The notes under the pieces are model-generated. The model made no database searches. It had not been told where the DNA came from and saw only the letters and a program-made list of their open reading frames with translations. DNA of 64,000 nt, from positions 310,001-374,000 of the forward strand of contig MU859064.1 in the NCBI GenBank assembly GCA_033297205.1, written 5' to 3'. Both the position numbers and the translations under genes were made by a program. Of this stretch, positions 41,319 through 51,984 are shown one piece after another. Position 1 is the stretch's first letter, and each line of letters begins with the position of its first letter. Origin of the DNA: Pseudoneurospora amorphoporcata. Its lineage: Eukaryota > Ascomycota > Sordariomycetes > Sordariales > Sordariaceae.

Positions 41319-43666
41319 GGTTGTAATGTCTGTTGGGTTTATGGGAAAATTCTATGGAGGTATCACTGTTATAGGGTTAGTATACGTTGAACGAAGGATC
41401 GTTGCGGCGCAAATCCTAGCGCGAAGATCTAGATTGGCTTGGCGAGGGGGAAAGAGGAGAATGAGGGGCAACGAAAGAGAGAACAAGACTCTAGCTGATG
41501 AGTGGGAGGACAAGAAGTATAGCAAGGAACAGCCCAGTCGTGAGGAAGGTTCACAGGTTCGCAAACTTCTGGTGAAAAGGAAACAGGCAGGCTTGAAGGT
41601 CCAGTGTTCAAACAGCCAAGCAGAGGGGCGGGGCAACTCGATGGATAGTTCCAGCTGAGGGTGGTGAGCTGTCTCTTGAAACGCGGGGCAGCGACAACTA
41701 GGACGTGGTTTAGGGCACGATGGCAGCCCAACTTTCATCCCATGACAATCCGAGGCTGCAAGCAAACCGTAGAGAAAAAGAAAGAACAACGTACAGTACG
41801 AGATGTAAATATGGTGGTATGATCAGTTTGGTCAAGCACCATGATGCTGCGATGCGCGACTCGAGGGGAAAAGAGAGACGACGTGTCGACGGCGGTGCGG
41901 CTCGGGCAAAGGAGCGGGGCAGAGCTTGTCAGGGCGGCAACAAACACTCAACGCTCAGGTTGGAAAAATTAAAAACAAAGAAGCAAGAAGGTTATGAAAT
42001 AACAACCGAAAGCGCAACTGCGGTGGGTGCGCCGCGGTGAAGAGGTGGATGCGGTTGCTGGGAATAGTAGTAGCTTGATGGTAGCGCAAAAAGCGACAAG
42101 AGACGGGAGATGGATGAAGTCAGGCCAACTCCAACCCCGATCAGGGAGCTGTGGGCCAATGGAGCCGACAACAGGTGGGCGGGCGGTAGGCCTGTCGGAC
42201 GCTTTGACGCTTTGACCTTCTCTCCGGCCTTGGTATTGACGGTTGAGCGGCAACCAGGGGCCCAGTGCCTGCCGGGCCGCGGGATCCTCAACCGCCAGTT
42301 GCAAGTTTGTTTAATCCGATAGGCCAATTGGCGATAGCAATGTTCGATATAACGATACAAACCCTCGTGATCAACTTTAGCGCCAAGCCGAGAACAGCAC
42401 TTTAAAGCTCGATATTTCGACTTTGTAAGAAGCAGGGTAGCTCAATCATCCGCCATTCTTCCCGACCATTTCACCTACGGGCAAGTGTTGGAGCTCATAG
42501 GGTGAAAGCTGATTTTGACCAGCTGTTGACGGATGCAACATGTGAAGTGGTGGTCGTGGGTAATGCCCCTGGAGTTGACGACCTCTCGCAAGGTGACTTG
42601 TGTCCCTCACTAACAAGGCCACGCGAGATCCGCCGCGGGCCGCAATAATGGGGTACCTGCGGATACAGGTGACGACGAAGCTGTGGGGCACCCTAATGTC
42701 TTTCCCTGCCGCATACCCCCGCGACCAATCTTTTGGATCTGGCCGGAACATTGAGCTGCTCAGGGGAATGCGCCGCATGCGACCATCAGGGACGGGAAGA
42801 TAGCTTCGGGTGTTCGAATGGTGTTGAAGAAGTTGTAGATGCGGGCCTTTGGTGGATGTTTCCGTTCCCAGTCTGATCCGTACCCAACGGAAGGAACAAG
42901 GCCTAAAAGATGAATATCACTTGACTACCCGGGAACTCTTTGGTTTGCCCGCCTCATGCCTCGAGCCTTCCGAGATCGTTGTCGCAAAAAGGGCGAAACA
43001 TGCTAAGCATCCCTCCAATATCCTGGCCACAAGCGGAACGAAGTATCAGAAAAAGTATCCAGGGGTATTCACAGTCAAGAAAAGTGCCAGATCTTACTCT
43101 CCCGTCACTCTCATTCAACACAGGGCATCCAACGGTCCGGGTACCCCTTTGCATACGCGGACGTGGCACCCCTCTACCTTACCTGGCACACCTTCGTATC
43201 TTATCCATACAAGAATACTGGGCAATACGAAGCTGCAGTGGGCTCTGTCCGGCAAGACGCTGCGCCTGAGCCTTCAAACCCTCTCCGACTGCTAACAACA
43301 CTTAGCTTCTCCGGGCTGCAAGCAAAACCAAGGGAACTTCTTCCTGTATTTCGACTTGTCTTCAGCCTGGCCGTCTTCTTTCCTGGCTTGTTTCTTCCTT
43401 TTTCAACTATCGAGGCCATACGCCGACTACAGTACATATCCATCTCGGACATCTCTCCGGGATCCGGAAGTGCTCAGACTTGTCGTGCAGTAGCAATTGA
43501 CGAGAGCTCCGGGTCGCTTCCTTCCGTCGTCGTGGGTCGCATTCAGCCATTGTCCATTTCCCTTGTCCCACCTGTGCATGAACACGAATATTGTCGGACA
43601 TCCTCCATACACCATCAACACTACAAACTTTAACTTTAGGTTCGGTTTGGCCCATATTCTTTCAAC
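41319..43666. other. Long intergenic region: Pat1 and mannosyltransferase promoters
   Basis: Divergent promoters separated by about 2.3 kb. ORFs such as 43163-43633 (plus) run up to the mannosyltransferase start but lie in another frame and look like leader noise. No other feature. Confidence 0.55.
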
Positions 43667-45196
43667 ATGGCGGCGGGAAGCGCACGCTTCGTGCGCTACA
43701 TCCTATTTGCCTTTTTTGTATGTCTGCTCATTCATCTCTGATACTCTTCTTTCGTCTCTTGCCCTGCGTTTGACGGTGCTCATTCGCTTTCCCGGTGCCC
43801 CACTGACCATGACGTTAGGTTATCGCCGTTCTCTACTTCATCTCTACTCCGGCATCCGTCGTGACCCCCTTAAAAGATAACTTCGGCAAGTTCCCACAAT
43901 CCACCGGAGCCTCGAAGCCTTCCACCGGGAGCACTACCGGAAACACTGCCGGAAGCACCACCGGCTCCGATGCCGCCCACGATGAGAAGACACCCATCAA
44001 GAGCAATGGCGCCGACTACGATCCTGCCCAGTACCCATTGGCCATGACTCCGAACGACCCGGGCTGGAGCGACTTGTCTGGCGTCAAAGGCGGCCCTCGC
44101 ATGAACGCAACCTTTGTCACCTTGGCTCGCAACGCCGATGTTTGGGATATTGCAAAGTCGATCCGCTCGGTCGAGGACCGCTTCAACCGCCGCTACAACT
44201 ACGACTGGGTATTCCTTAACGATAAGCCATTCGATGACACCTTCAAGAAGGTTACCTCCTCCCTTGTTTCCGGCAAGACCTACTATGGCGAGATCCCGAC
44301 TGAGCACTGGTCGTTCCCGCCCCACATCGACCAGGAGAAGGCCAAGAAGGTTCGCGAAGACATGAAGCAGCGCAAGATCATTTACGGCGATAGCGTCAGC
44401 TACCGTCATATGTGCCGTTTCGAGTCCGGCTTCTTCTTCCGTCAACCCCTCATGATGAACTACGACTACTACTGGCGCGTCGAGCCGAGCGTCGAGTTCC
44501 ACTGCGACATCCACTACGACCCCTTCCGTTACATGCACGAGAACAAGAAGAAGTACAGCTTTGTGCTCAGCCTTTACGAGTATTTTGAGACTATCCCGAC
44601 CCTCTGGGACAGCGTTACCAAGTTCATGAAGAACCACCCCGAGCACATTGTTGAGGGTAACTCCATGGCTTTCCTCAGTGACGATGGCGGCAAGACCTAC
44701 AACAAGTGCCACTTTGTAAGTATCTTCCATGACGGTTTACAGCTTGCAACAAGCTTAGTCTGACAATCTCCACAGTGGTCCAACTTCGAGATTGGCAGTC
44801 TCAACTGGCTCCGCTCCAAGGCCTACACCGACTACTTTGAGTCTCTCGATCAGGATGGCGGTTTCTTCTACGAGCGTTGGGGTGATGCGCCGGTCCACTC
44901 AATTGCCGCCGGTTTGATGTTGAAGAAGGAGGAGATTCACTTCTTCAACGACATCGCCTACTACCACGTTCCCTTCACCCACTGCCCCACCGGAGAGCAG
45001 TTCCGTCTCGACCGCAAGTGCCACTGTAACCCCAAGGATAACTTTGACTGGAAGGGATATTCTTGTAAGTTTTACCCCATCGTTCCGTCCTGTCACTGAG
45101 CCGTTGACTGACCCTAATTACCTTTCAGGTACTTCGAGATACTACGAGCTCAATGGTCTTCCAAAGCCCGAGGGCTGGCAAGATCAGTCGGATTAG
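43667..45196 (+). CDS. Alpha-1,2-mannosyltransferase, KRE2/MNT1 (GT15) family
   Basis: Four exons, 43667-43717, 43819-44715, 44776-45064 and 45129-45196, encode 434 aa. The first exon holds only 17 residues (MAAGSARFVRYILFAFF) and joins to VIAVLYFISTP to make the signal-anchor helix (about 6-28), so the protein is a type II Golgi membrane protein. A Ser/Thr/Gly-rich stem of about 45 residues follows, itself built of a repeated STTGS pattern. The GT15 catalytic domain runs from RMNATFVTLARNADVW on; marks are WSFPPHIDQEKA, YRHMCRFESGFFFRQ, YYWRVEPSVEFHCDI, and SFVLSLYEYFETIPTLW. The enzyme adds mannose from GDP-mannose to O- or N-linked chains of cell-wall glycoproteins. Donors are GTATGT, GTAAGT and GTAAGT. 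Confidence 0.95.
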
Positions 45197-45829
45197 AGCG
45201 AGGCCAGGAAGAGGCAGCTATGAGGAGGTTGTGTGGATTCAGGCTTTACGATGGGGAAACAGGTCCGCAAACCAAAACAAAAGCGGACATCCACTAGACT
45301 GTATTATCGTTATAATGACTTTTTTTCATTCTCGTGGTGGTATAACTATGGACGTATAAATGGGAAAGGTTAGGGGGAAAAAACAGCCAAGTTATGTTTC
45401 ATGAGTGTTCTGATGGTTAAAGGCCGAGGGGAGCGTCATGGGAAATGTGTAACAGCCAAGTAGGATTATGTTGCTACTACCGTTTAAAGGAACTTTGCAG
45501 CAAAATATCTTGGCCAGTCCTGTCTCCACCCTTGCCTGAAGATGCCAGTCCATCCGTTGCCTAGTCTTCATTGCTGTAAACATCGAAGGTAGCCATAACG
45601 CCTCTAGTCGCACCACGATTGAAATAAACACAATAGATCCTGTTGTACACCTTTTATTCCTTGTAGTACACGGACACATATTTCAAGGATTCGGCGTGAT
45701 GAACGAAGCGCATGAAGCGCAACCACCTCCAGCAACATTCATATCACATCACCATCCATCCCACTTGCTCTGTGACCAGGGGGGTATCGTCTTAATTTTG
45801 CTCTGTTGTTGTGCTAGCTAGCTGCATGC
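45197..45829. other. Intergenic between converging genes
   Basis: 3' flanks of the mannosyltransferase and uS12m genes. No supported ORF. Confidence 0.65.
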
Positions 45830-46572
45830 TTAACCAACAGCGGCCTTCTTGGGCTTCTTGGTACCGTATTTACTACGAGAAGTCATACGAGAAGGAACAC
45901 CGGCCTATAGCACCGTTGTATTAGCATCCTCTCTCTCCGTCTCTCTCTCATTCAAGGTTTCATTTTTTCAAGCAAAACTTACCAAATCCAAAGCACCTCT
46001 AACAAGATGGTACCTCACACCAGGACAATCCTGGGCTCTGCCGCCACGGACAAGCACCACACTGTGCTGCGAGATGTTGTGGCCCTCGCCGGGGATGTAG
46101 GCCGTGATGACCTTGCCGGTGGAAAGACGGACACGAGCGGTCTTGCGCTCGCCCGAGTTGGGCTTCTTGGGACGCGTGATGCCGACTTTGACGCACACGC
46201 CCTTGAGCGCGGGCGACTTGATGGAGGAGAGGGCGGGGGAGACGGCGTGACGGGCTCTTTGAGGTTTGCGGCAGCCCTGTTGTGGGGAGAAGAGACGAGG
46301 TTAGCTTTTGTAGAAGGGGGGGCGGGGATGGAGGTAGTATAGGGATAGTGGTGATGTGTGGGTAGAAGGTGGGTAGGAGTTGGTGATGGCTTCAAACTTA
46401 CCCTCAAGACCTGGTTAAGAGTAGCATTCTGCGGCGGAGTGCTGGAGAACGACCTGACCGAAAGTTGAGGCACAATGGAAGAGGAAGACGGCATCAGCGG
46501 CCGCCGCACCAGCGGCCGCCGCACCAGCGGCGAAGCCTGCGAAAACAGGTTCCGCAAGAAGTTCATCGCCAT
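45830..46572 (-). CDS. mrps12: Mitochondrial ribosomal protein uS12 (MRPS12)
   Basis: Three exons, 46572-46402, 46276-45983 and 45904-45830, encode 179 aa; all joins are in phase 0. The first exon is an Arg/Ser-rich presequence (MAMNFLRNLFSQASPL) containing the tandem peptide VRRPL-VRRPL. The second carries the protein: GCRKPQRARHAVSP, then GVCVKVGITRPKKPNSGERK, ARVRLSTGKVITAYIPGEGHN and SVVLVRGGRAQDCPGVRYHL, the decoding-centre sequences of uS12, including the KPNS loop. The third exon gives the usual basic end (SRMTSRSKYGTKKPKK). Donors are GTAAGT; acceptors ACAG and ATAG. A second Met three codons in (MNFLR) could be the true start; both preserve the presequence. Confidence 0.96.
46497..46527. 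repeat. 15-bp direct repeat in the uS12m presequence
   Basis: GCGGCCGCCGCACCA is present twice in tandem within the presequence exon, encoding duplicated VRRPL. Duplication in a region free of structural constraint. Confidence 0.8.
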
Positions 46573-47865
46573 CTTGACGGTGGATCTGATGAATCAACAA
46601 CAAACCCAGGCTTCAAGACAAGCTCCGAAATCGTTCGGGTCGGTCACGGCGCGCAACAACACGCGGTACGGGATAGTGGTCCCCCAGCCAGGCCCGGCAG
46701 GCGCACGGCAGGCCCGGCGGGCGGCGGCCCCAGCGCCAGGTGCGACTTTTTGTGTCACGGGGTGAGGCACGTGAAGATAAGCAATGCCAAGACTTCGTAA
46801 AGGCAAGGTACGTAGGTAGGTAGGTACCTACATACACATTAGGTTAAGCTCGCGTGCGGCAATCATCGGTTAGCTGCGACAGGCACATGGCATTTCATTC
46901 ACTCCATTCCCGTTCGCGTGCATGGGGCAGCATTGAATTTGCAGTGTTCATTGGAACCTCCGCGGCGATGTTTCATTTGTTTTCTGTTTTTATTTTCATC
47001 ACCCTCGTCCACGATCCCTTCCGATCCAACCAACAACGGTCACCGCCCGACAGTCGGCGCGCACGCGCGCTCACCATTAAGGTCTATCGAGTTCAAGTGG
47101 AAGTGCCCTTCTCCCCACTCCCCCGAATCCCCCAAATCCATCCCTGTCGTGGCCACCGTTTACCCCGGCCAAGGAAATCTTTGTGTGGAGAATTCGACTG
47201 AAAGGCCCGGTTCGAGCTGTGTGAATGGTGGAGCGCTTACCTCGGCAGAGGGGAGACACTCGCCCCAGCTGTTGTCCACAGCAGTGCCAATGCCATTGAC
47301 CATCGCTACCCGCTGGCTTGGCTTTTGAATTTCTGAAGAGATCGGAGAGGTCTTGTCCCGCTTGCCCGTCCGTAGGTATCCTGCTATCATGGTGTACAAC
47401 TCTGCTTCGAATCTGCGATCATGATCTGTTACTGTACGAAGATGCATAGTGACAGACGAAGTACGTGAAAAGGTGTACAAGGTGCGTGAGAGGCAAATGT
47501 CAAAAAGGAAACGGGACTCTCTTCACCATATCTTGAGCTCACGGCTGTCATTGTTGTTCTTGTTCTTCCATCCAATGCTCCGTGCATCATCCTGACTCGG
47601 GGTTACGGAGCTACGTAGGTACATCGTTCACCTGGAGTCGTTAGTGTCAGCTGTACCGTGTTCCGCGACTTATAAGAACCCCAAGCTTTTGTTGCATCAC
47701 ACCCCCAGTTCCCCTTCCCCTCAAGCATTTGATACCCTTTCCGCCGTTTTGTTGTTCTTCCAATTTTTCAGTCTTCTTCGGCCTTCTTAGACAGCAACTC
47801 GCGCCAGGTTCCTTCGGTTGAATCTATAATCATCACAACACACACACACACACACATCAGACAAA
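46573..47865. other. Divergent promoter region uS12m / acyl-CoA dehydrogenase
   Basis: Contains a GGTA run with an inverted copy at 46813-46832 (hairpin-like) and a CA repeat at 47839-47856, which ends 10 bp before the dehydrogenase ATG. A TATA-like CTTATAAG is at 47668. No gene. Confidence 0.55.
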
Positions 47866-49289
47866 ATGAAGTCGTTCACTAGGGTTCTTCGTCCCGCCGT
47901 CCGCAGGGCTCAGGCTGTTTCCGCTCCCAGACTTTCCATGACTCCTGTCGTCCAATGGTGAGTTTTAATATTTCATCTCATGCCTAGTTCGATCCTCATA
48001 AGAGATGGGATGAGAGAGGGAGCAGAGAAACATGGGAAGAAAGGGCGCAAGATGCTGACACTAGGTTTTCTCGGCATAGCGCTCGCACTCTTTCCACCAC
48101 CGCCCCTCGCCGGGACATCACCGAGCTGCCGCCAACCCCCATCACCCACTTCTCCGAGATTGAGACCGCCATGGCCGAGACTGTCCAGAAGTTCGCCAAC
48201 GATGTCATTCTCCCCAAGGTCCGCGACATGGATGAGGCTGAGGTCATGGACCCCTCCATTGTCGAGCAGCTTTTCGAGCAGGGTATCATGGGTGTTGAGA
48301 TTCCCGAGGAGTACGGCGGTGCCGGCATGAACTTCACCTCCGCCATTGTCGGTATTGAGGAGCTCGCCCGCGTCGACCCCTCGGTATCCGTCATGGTCGA
48401 CGTCCACAACACCCTCGTCAACACTGCCGTCATCCGCTGGGGTTCTGAGGCGCTCAAGAAGAAGTACCTCCCCAAGCTGGCCACCAACACCGTCGGCTCC
48501 TTCTGCTTGTCCGAGCCCGTATCCGGTTCTGACGCCTTCGCCCTCGCCACCCGCGCTGTCGAGACCGAGCACGGCTACAAGATCAACGGCAGCAAGATGT
48601 GGATCACCAACAGCATGGAGGCCGACTTCTTCATCGTTTTCGCCAACATCGATCCCAGCAAGGGCTACCGCGGCATCACCGCCTTCATCGTCGACAAGGG
48701 CATGAAGGGCTTCAGCATCGCCAAGAAGGAGAAGAAGCTCGGTATCAGGGCCTCCAGCACGTGCGTGCTCAACTTCGACGACGTCGAGGTGCCTAAGGAG
48801 AACCTGCTCGGCAAGGTCGGCGAGGGTTACAAGTACGCCATCGGCATCCTCAACGAGGGCCGCATCGGCATCGGCGCGCAGATGACGGGTCTCGCACTCG
48901 GCGCGTGGGAGAACGCCGTCAAGTACGTGTGGAACGACCGCAAGCAGTTCGGCCAGCTCGTCGGCGAGTTCCAGGGCATGCAGCACCAGATCGCCCAGTC
49001 CTACACCGAGATCGCTGCCGCGCGCGCCCTCGTCTACAACGCCGCCCGCAAGAAGGAGGCCGGCGAGGACTTTGTCATGGACGCCGCCATGGCCAAGCTC
49101 TACGCGTCCCAGGTTGCCGGCCGCGTTTCCGGTCTCGCTGTTGAGTGGATGGGCGGCATGGGCTTCGTCCGTGAGGGCCTGGCTGAGAAGTTCTTCCGTG
49201 ATAGCAAGATCGGTGCCATCTACGAGGGTACCAGCAACATCCAGCTTAACACCATCGCCAAGACTCTCCAGAAGCAGTACACTGCTTAA
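47866..49289 (+). CDS. Short/branched-chain acyl-CoA dehydrogenase, mitochondrial
   Basis: Two exons, 47866-47957 and 48065-49289, encode 438 aa. The 107-bp intron has donor GTGAGT and acceptor CACTAG with branch GCTGAC; the join reads VVQWFSRHSARTLSTTAPRRD, so the presequence spans both exons. An alternative acceptor 15 bp on (CATAG) is also in phase. The fold follows from about residue 50: EYGGAGMNFTSAIVG; VDVHNTLVNT; the flavin and substrate block SFCLSEPVSGSDAFAL; KMWITNSMEADFFIVFA; and FDDVEVPKENLLG. The catalytic glutamate lies in the C-terminal IYEGTSNIQL at about residue 417, the position used by short-chain and short/branched-chain members. It oxidises short or 2-methyl acyl-CoAs with FAD, passing electrons to ETF. 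The chain specificity is inferred from overall resemblance. Confidence 0.94.
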
Positions 49290-51780
49290 GGTGGTGGTTT
49301 GACATTTGGCGTGTTATAGTTGTTATTGTAGAATGTTGTGCATGTACATATTGGTTAGGACATCATTGGAGTTAAGGGGATGCTGAGTTTCAGAAAGGTC
49401 AGGAAGCACCTTGTCATGATCTAGAAATGTTCAGCAAGCTTTTTTTTTTTTTTTTTGGTTACTCCTTCAGGTTCTTCACTTCTTCTTTTGACTTTCCAAG
49501 CGTTTGAGATGAAGAAAGTTGCCGATATCGGCTTGGGAGGCATGAAGATCCGATGATCATGTTGGTTGCGCGGCTTTGATCCAACCCAACATTCAACATC
49601 ACGCTGCCATGACCCGCCAACACGCAACAGGCGCTTCCCTGGTGCAGGTATGCTGCCATTCGTCCTGCATGTGTGCCTACGGACGCTGGCATGCTCTTGA
49701 CGCACCTAAGCAGTGTCTAAGATGATTCGATTCGAGGATAACCGAGAATTAGCCCGGTGAGCCGGGAAGCAATCGTTTGAAGAGCTAACGAGTCTATTGA
49801 TGTTTGAACTAGTCGTCATCGCTAATCGTTTTTTTTAGTATATAAACCAGCTAGCCGGCTCACAGTTGAGCCCTTGATCCTTGCAATTTCATACCAAACT
49901 TCGCCCATCATTTCCAAACTTTGTTCACCTGCATAGGGCGGAAATCATTACCACAAGTCCGGAATAGGTACGGTTTCATGCGGGCCGGAAACCAGGCCGA
50001 GTTCTCGGGACGAGAATCCGTGAGTCCGTCTCAGCCCGGCGTATGCTCTTCCACAGCCAACCCTAACCCTCATCCCGTAACAATTCAAAGACATGGCAAG
50101 ACACGGTGACAGCCTTTCCTGTCCGAATGAGGATTGCCTTCTCCATCGCTAGTCCCTTGAAGTTGTCTGAAATGCTTCCACGTCAGGAGTCTTCCTCGAA
50201 AGGCATTGTCCAAGCTAGGCGGTTAGCAAAGAAAGAAAGAAAGGAAGTCGACTGCGTGATGTCCTCTGTGATTCGGCTGCCCAATCACAGCTCTCCAATC
50301 CAAGCGGTTCAGGATGCGCCACCAACTGGACGGGCATTTGAAAGTGCACACACCCGTTCAACCATGCACCCGCTGAATGACACCCTCCTCTCGGTCTCCA
50401 GCCCTTGTCCCAGAAGTGTGGAAGTCCTACCAGTGCCCTGCACCGCCTGTTCAACACAAGTCCTACGGTACGGTATCAGCGCACGAGGCATGACAGAAGG
50501 CCAAGGCCATCCACTCATGGACGGTGTCTAGGTTGTTGTGTCATTCTGTGCCCGCCTCCTGTTCGGGTAGTCTTTGCCCGTGGCTGCCCAACAATGTGTC
50601 TGTGAGAGCTGTGACGGACTTTGTCAAAAGGGTTCCATTCCGGGAGGGTCTCGCCGTTGACTGTTGAAAAATATCGAATTCGACTAACCATCTGATGCCA
50701 AGACGAGGCTATTGTAGACTTTGTTAAGGTAGTGTTTCCAAGAAACCACACCCCGTTGAATGGGATGGTACCTCTGAAGAACCATTAACAGTGCTGCATG
50801 AAACGAATGGGCATGCCGCGCGTGAATTTGAAAGACCTAGGTAACAAACTCTGACTTGTCGGACTCGAGATTTTCCTGCTTAGATAGCATGGTGTCCCAA
50901 CCGCTAACGGTTTTGGGATACCTATCCAACCTCAAGGCATTTTCATTGTTCTTGTGATGACGGGAATAATTTTTGTCAAAAGGAAAGGAAAACAAAAGAT
51001 GGCGGGTGAGGTACGTGACTGGGAACAAGTCAACAAAGTGTTGGACCAGGGGAAAAGTGGACGTTGAACTCGGTGCAAACTGAACCCCAAATACCTGACC
51101 GCACTAACAAGGACCTCTGCTCTTTGAGGAGAGGTTGCCATCCCCGCCTGCCCGCCTTTGCCCGTGCCCACAAGTACAACGGGATCGAACTGCCTGTGCG
51201 TGCAGAGAGTCCAGTGTGCAATCGAACAAGGGCCGCCGCCGCCAAACCTACATACCTACCTAGTATGCGAAACACAAAACCCCGCCATCGTTTAGCATCA
51301 TACCTCTCCTCTACCGATATAGGTACGGTAACTTCTACCGCTTGTAGCAACTTCCCGTCTCGTCCATATCAACAGGTTCTGTGACAACTAAACGAACCTC
51401 ATCTTCTGATTACAAGTCTTTGCTACGTTGAGTTTCATTCAGTCCGAAGTCCCCAAAGGCGAAACCCGCCCTTGTTTCTCTCTGCCAATGCTAATTGCTG
51501 CCCGCCGCCACTACCTCGTCTACCTAGGTCCAGCAGCAGTGCAGCACTCCATTCAGTGTCTACCGTACCTTATAAAGTGTAGAACTAGTGTGTACTTACC
51601 CTCGACCTCCATCCATCCCTCCTTGGACCTCCTTATCCGTCCTTCGCTGCCTTGCCTTGGCTCGCCTCGCCTTGGGAAGTGCTCAACCGTCCATCAACAG
51701 GAAACACCACGACGCATCCGTTGCATCGTCATACTGGCATGCCAGCAGCATTTTAGTCCGCAGGATCCCATCCCGTCGTC

Positions 51781-51818
<38 letters not shown>

Positions 51819-51984
51819 GCCCCCCCCCCCGCCGCTCTCCCGCTGCCGACACCGACACCGACACCGACACCCGTCACCGTGTCAGACACTAGTATTGCCA
51901 GGAGCATCTTTACTTCCCATCCTCTCCGCCAAGTAATTCATCTCCCAACATCGCCATCGGTCCGCCGGGCCCAACACCGCCACC
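49290..51984. promoter_or_regulatory. Upstream region and leader of protein kinase C
   Basis: The first part has a poly-T tract at 49441-49456. A TATAAA lies at 51571, about 410 bp before the PKC ATG. The leader is strikingly simple: CT repeats at 51781-51818, a C run at 51823-51832, and CCGACA repeats at 51846-51869. Two telomere-like AACCCTAACCCT units occur at 50059. Long ORFs in this stretch (50106-50531, 51428-51892) have no features of genes. Leader length is inferred from the TATAAA only. Confidence 0.45.
51781..51869. repeat. CT, C and CCGACA simple repeats in the PKC leader
   Basis: A CT microsatellite, a poly-C run and a CCGACA hexamer repeat follow one another within 90 bp, 115-205 bp before the PKC start codon. 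They give the leader an extreme pyrimidine bias. Confidence 0.85.

Noticed and set aside
43870..44730. 286-codon minus-strand ORF
   Set aside because: Antisense shadow of the mannosyltransferase.
47973..48986. 337-codon minus-strand ORF
   Set aside because: Antisense shadow of the acyl-CoA dehydrogenase; GC-rich third positions create long antisense frames.
50106..50531. 141-codon plus-strand ORF upstream of PKC
   Set aside because: No family resemblance; overlapping ORFs on the other strand.
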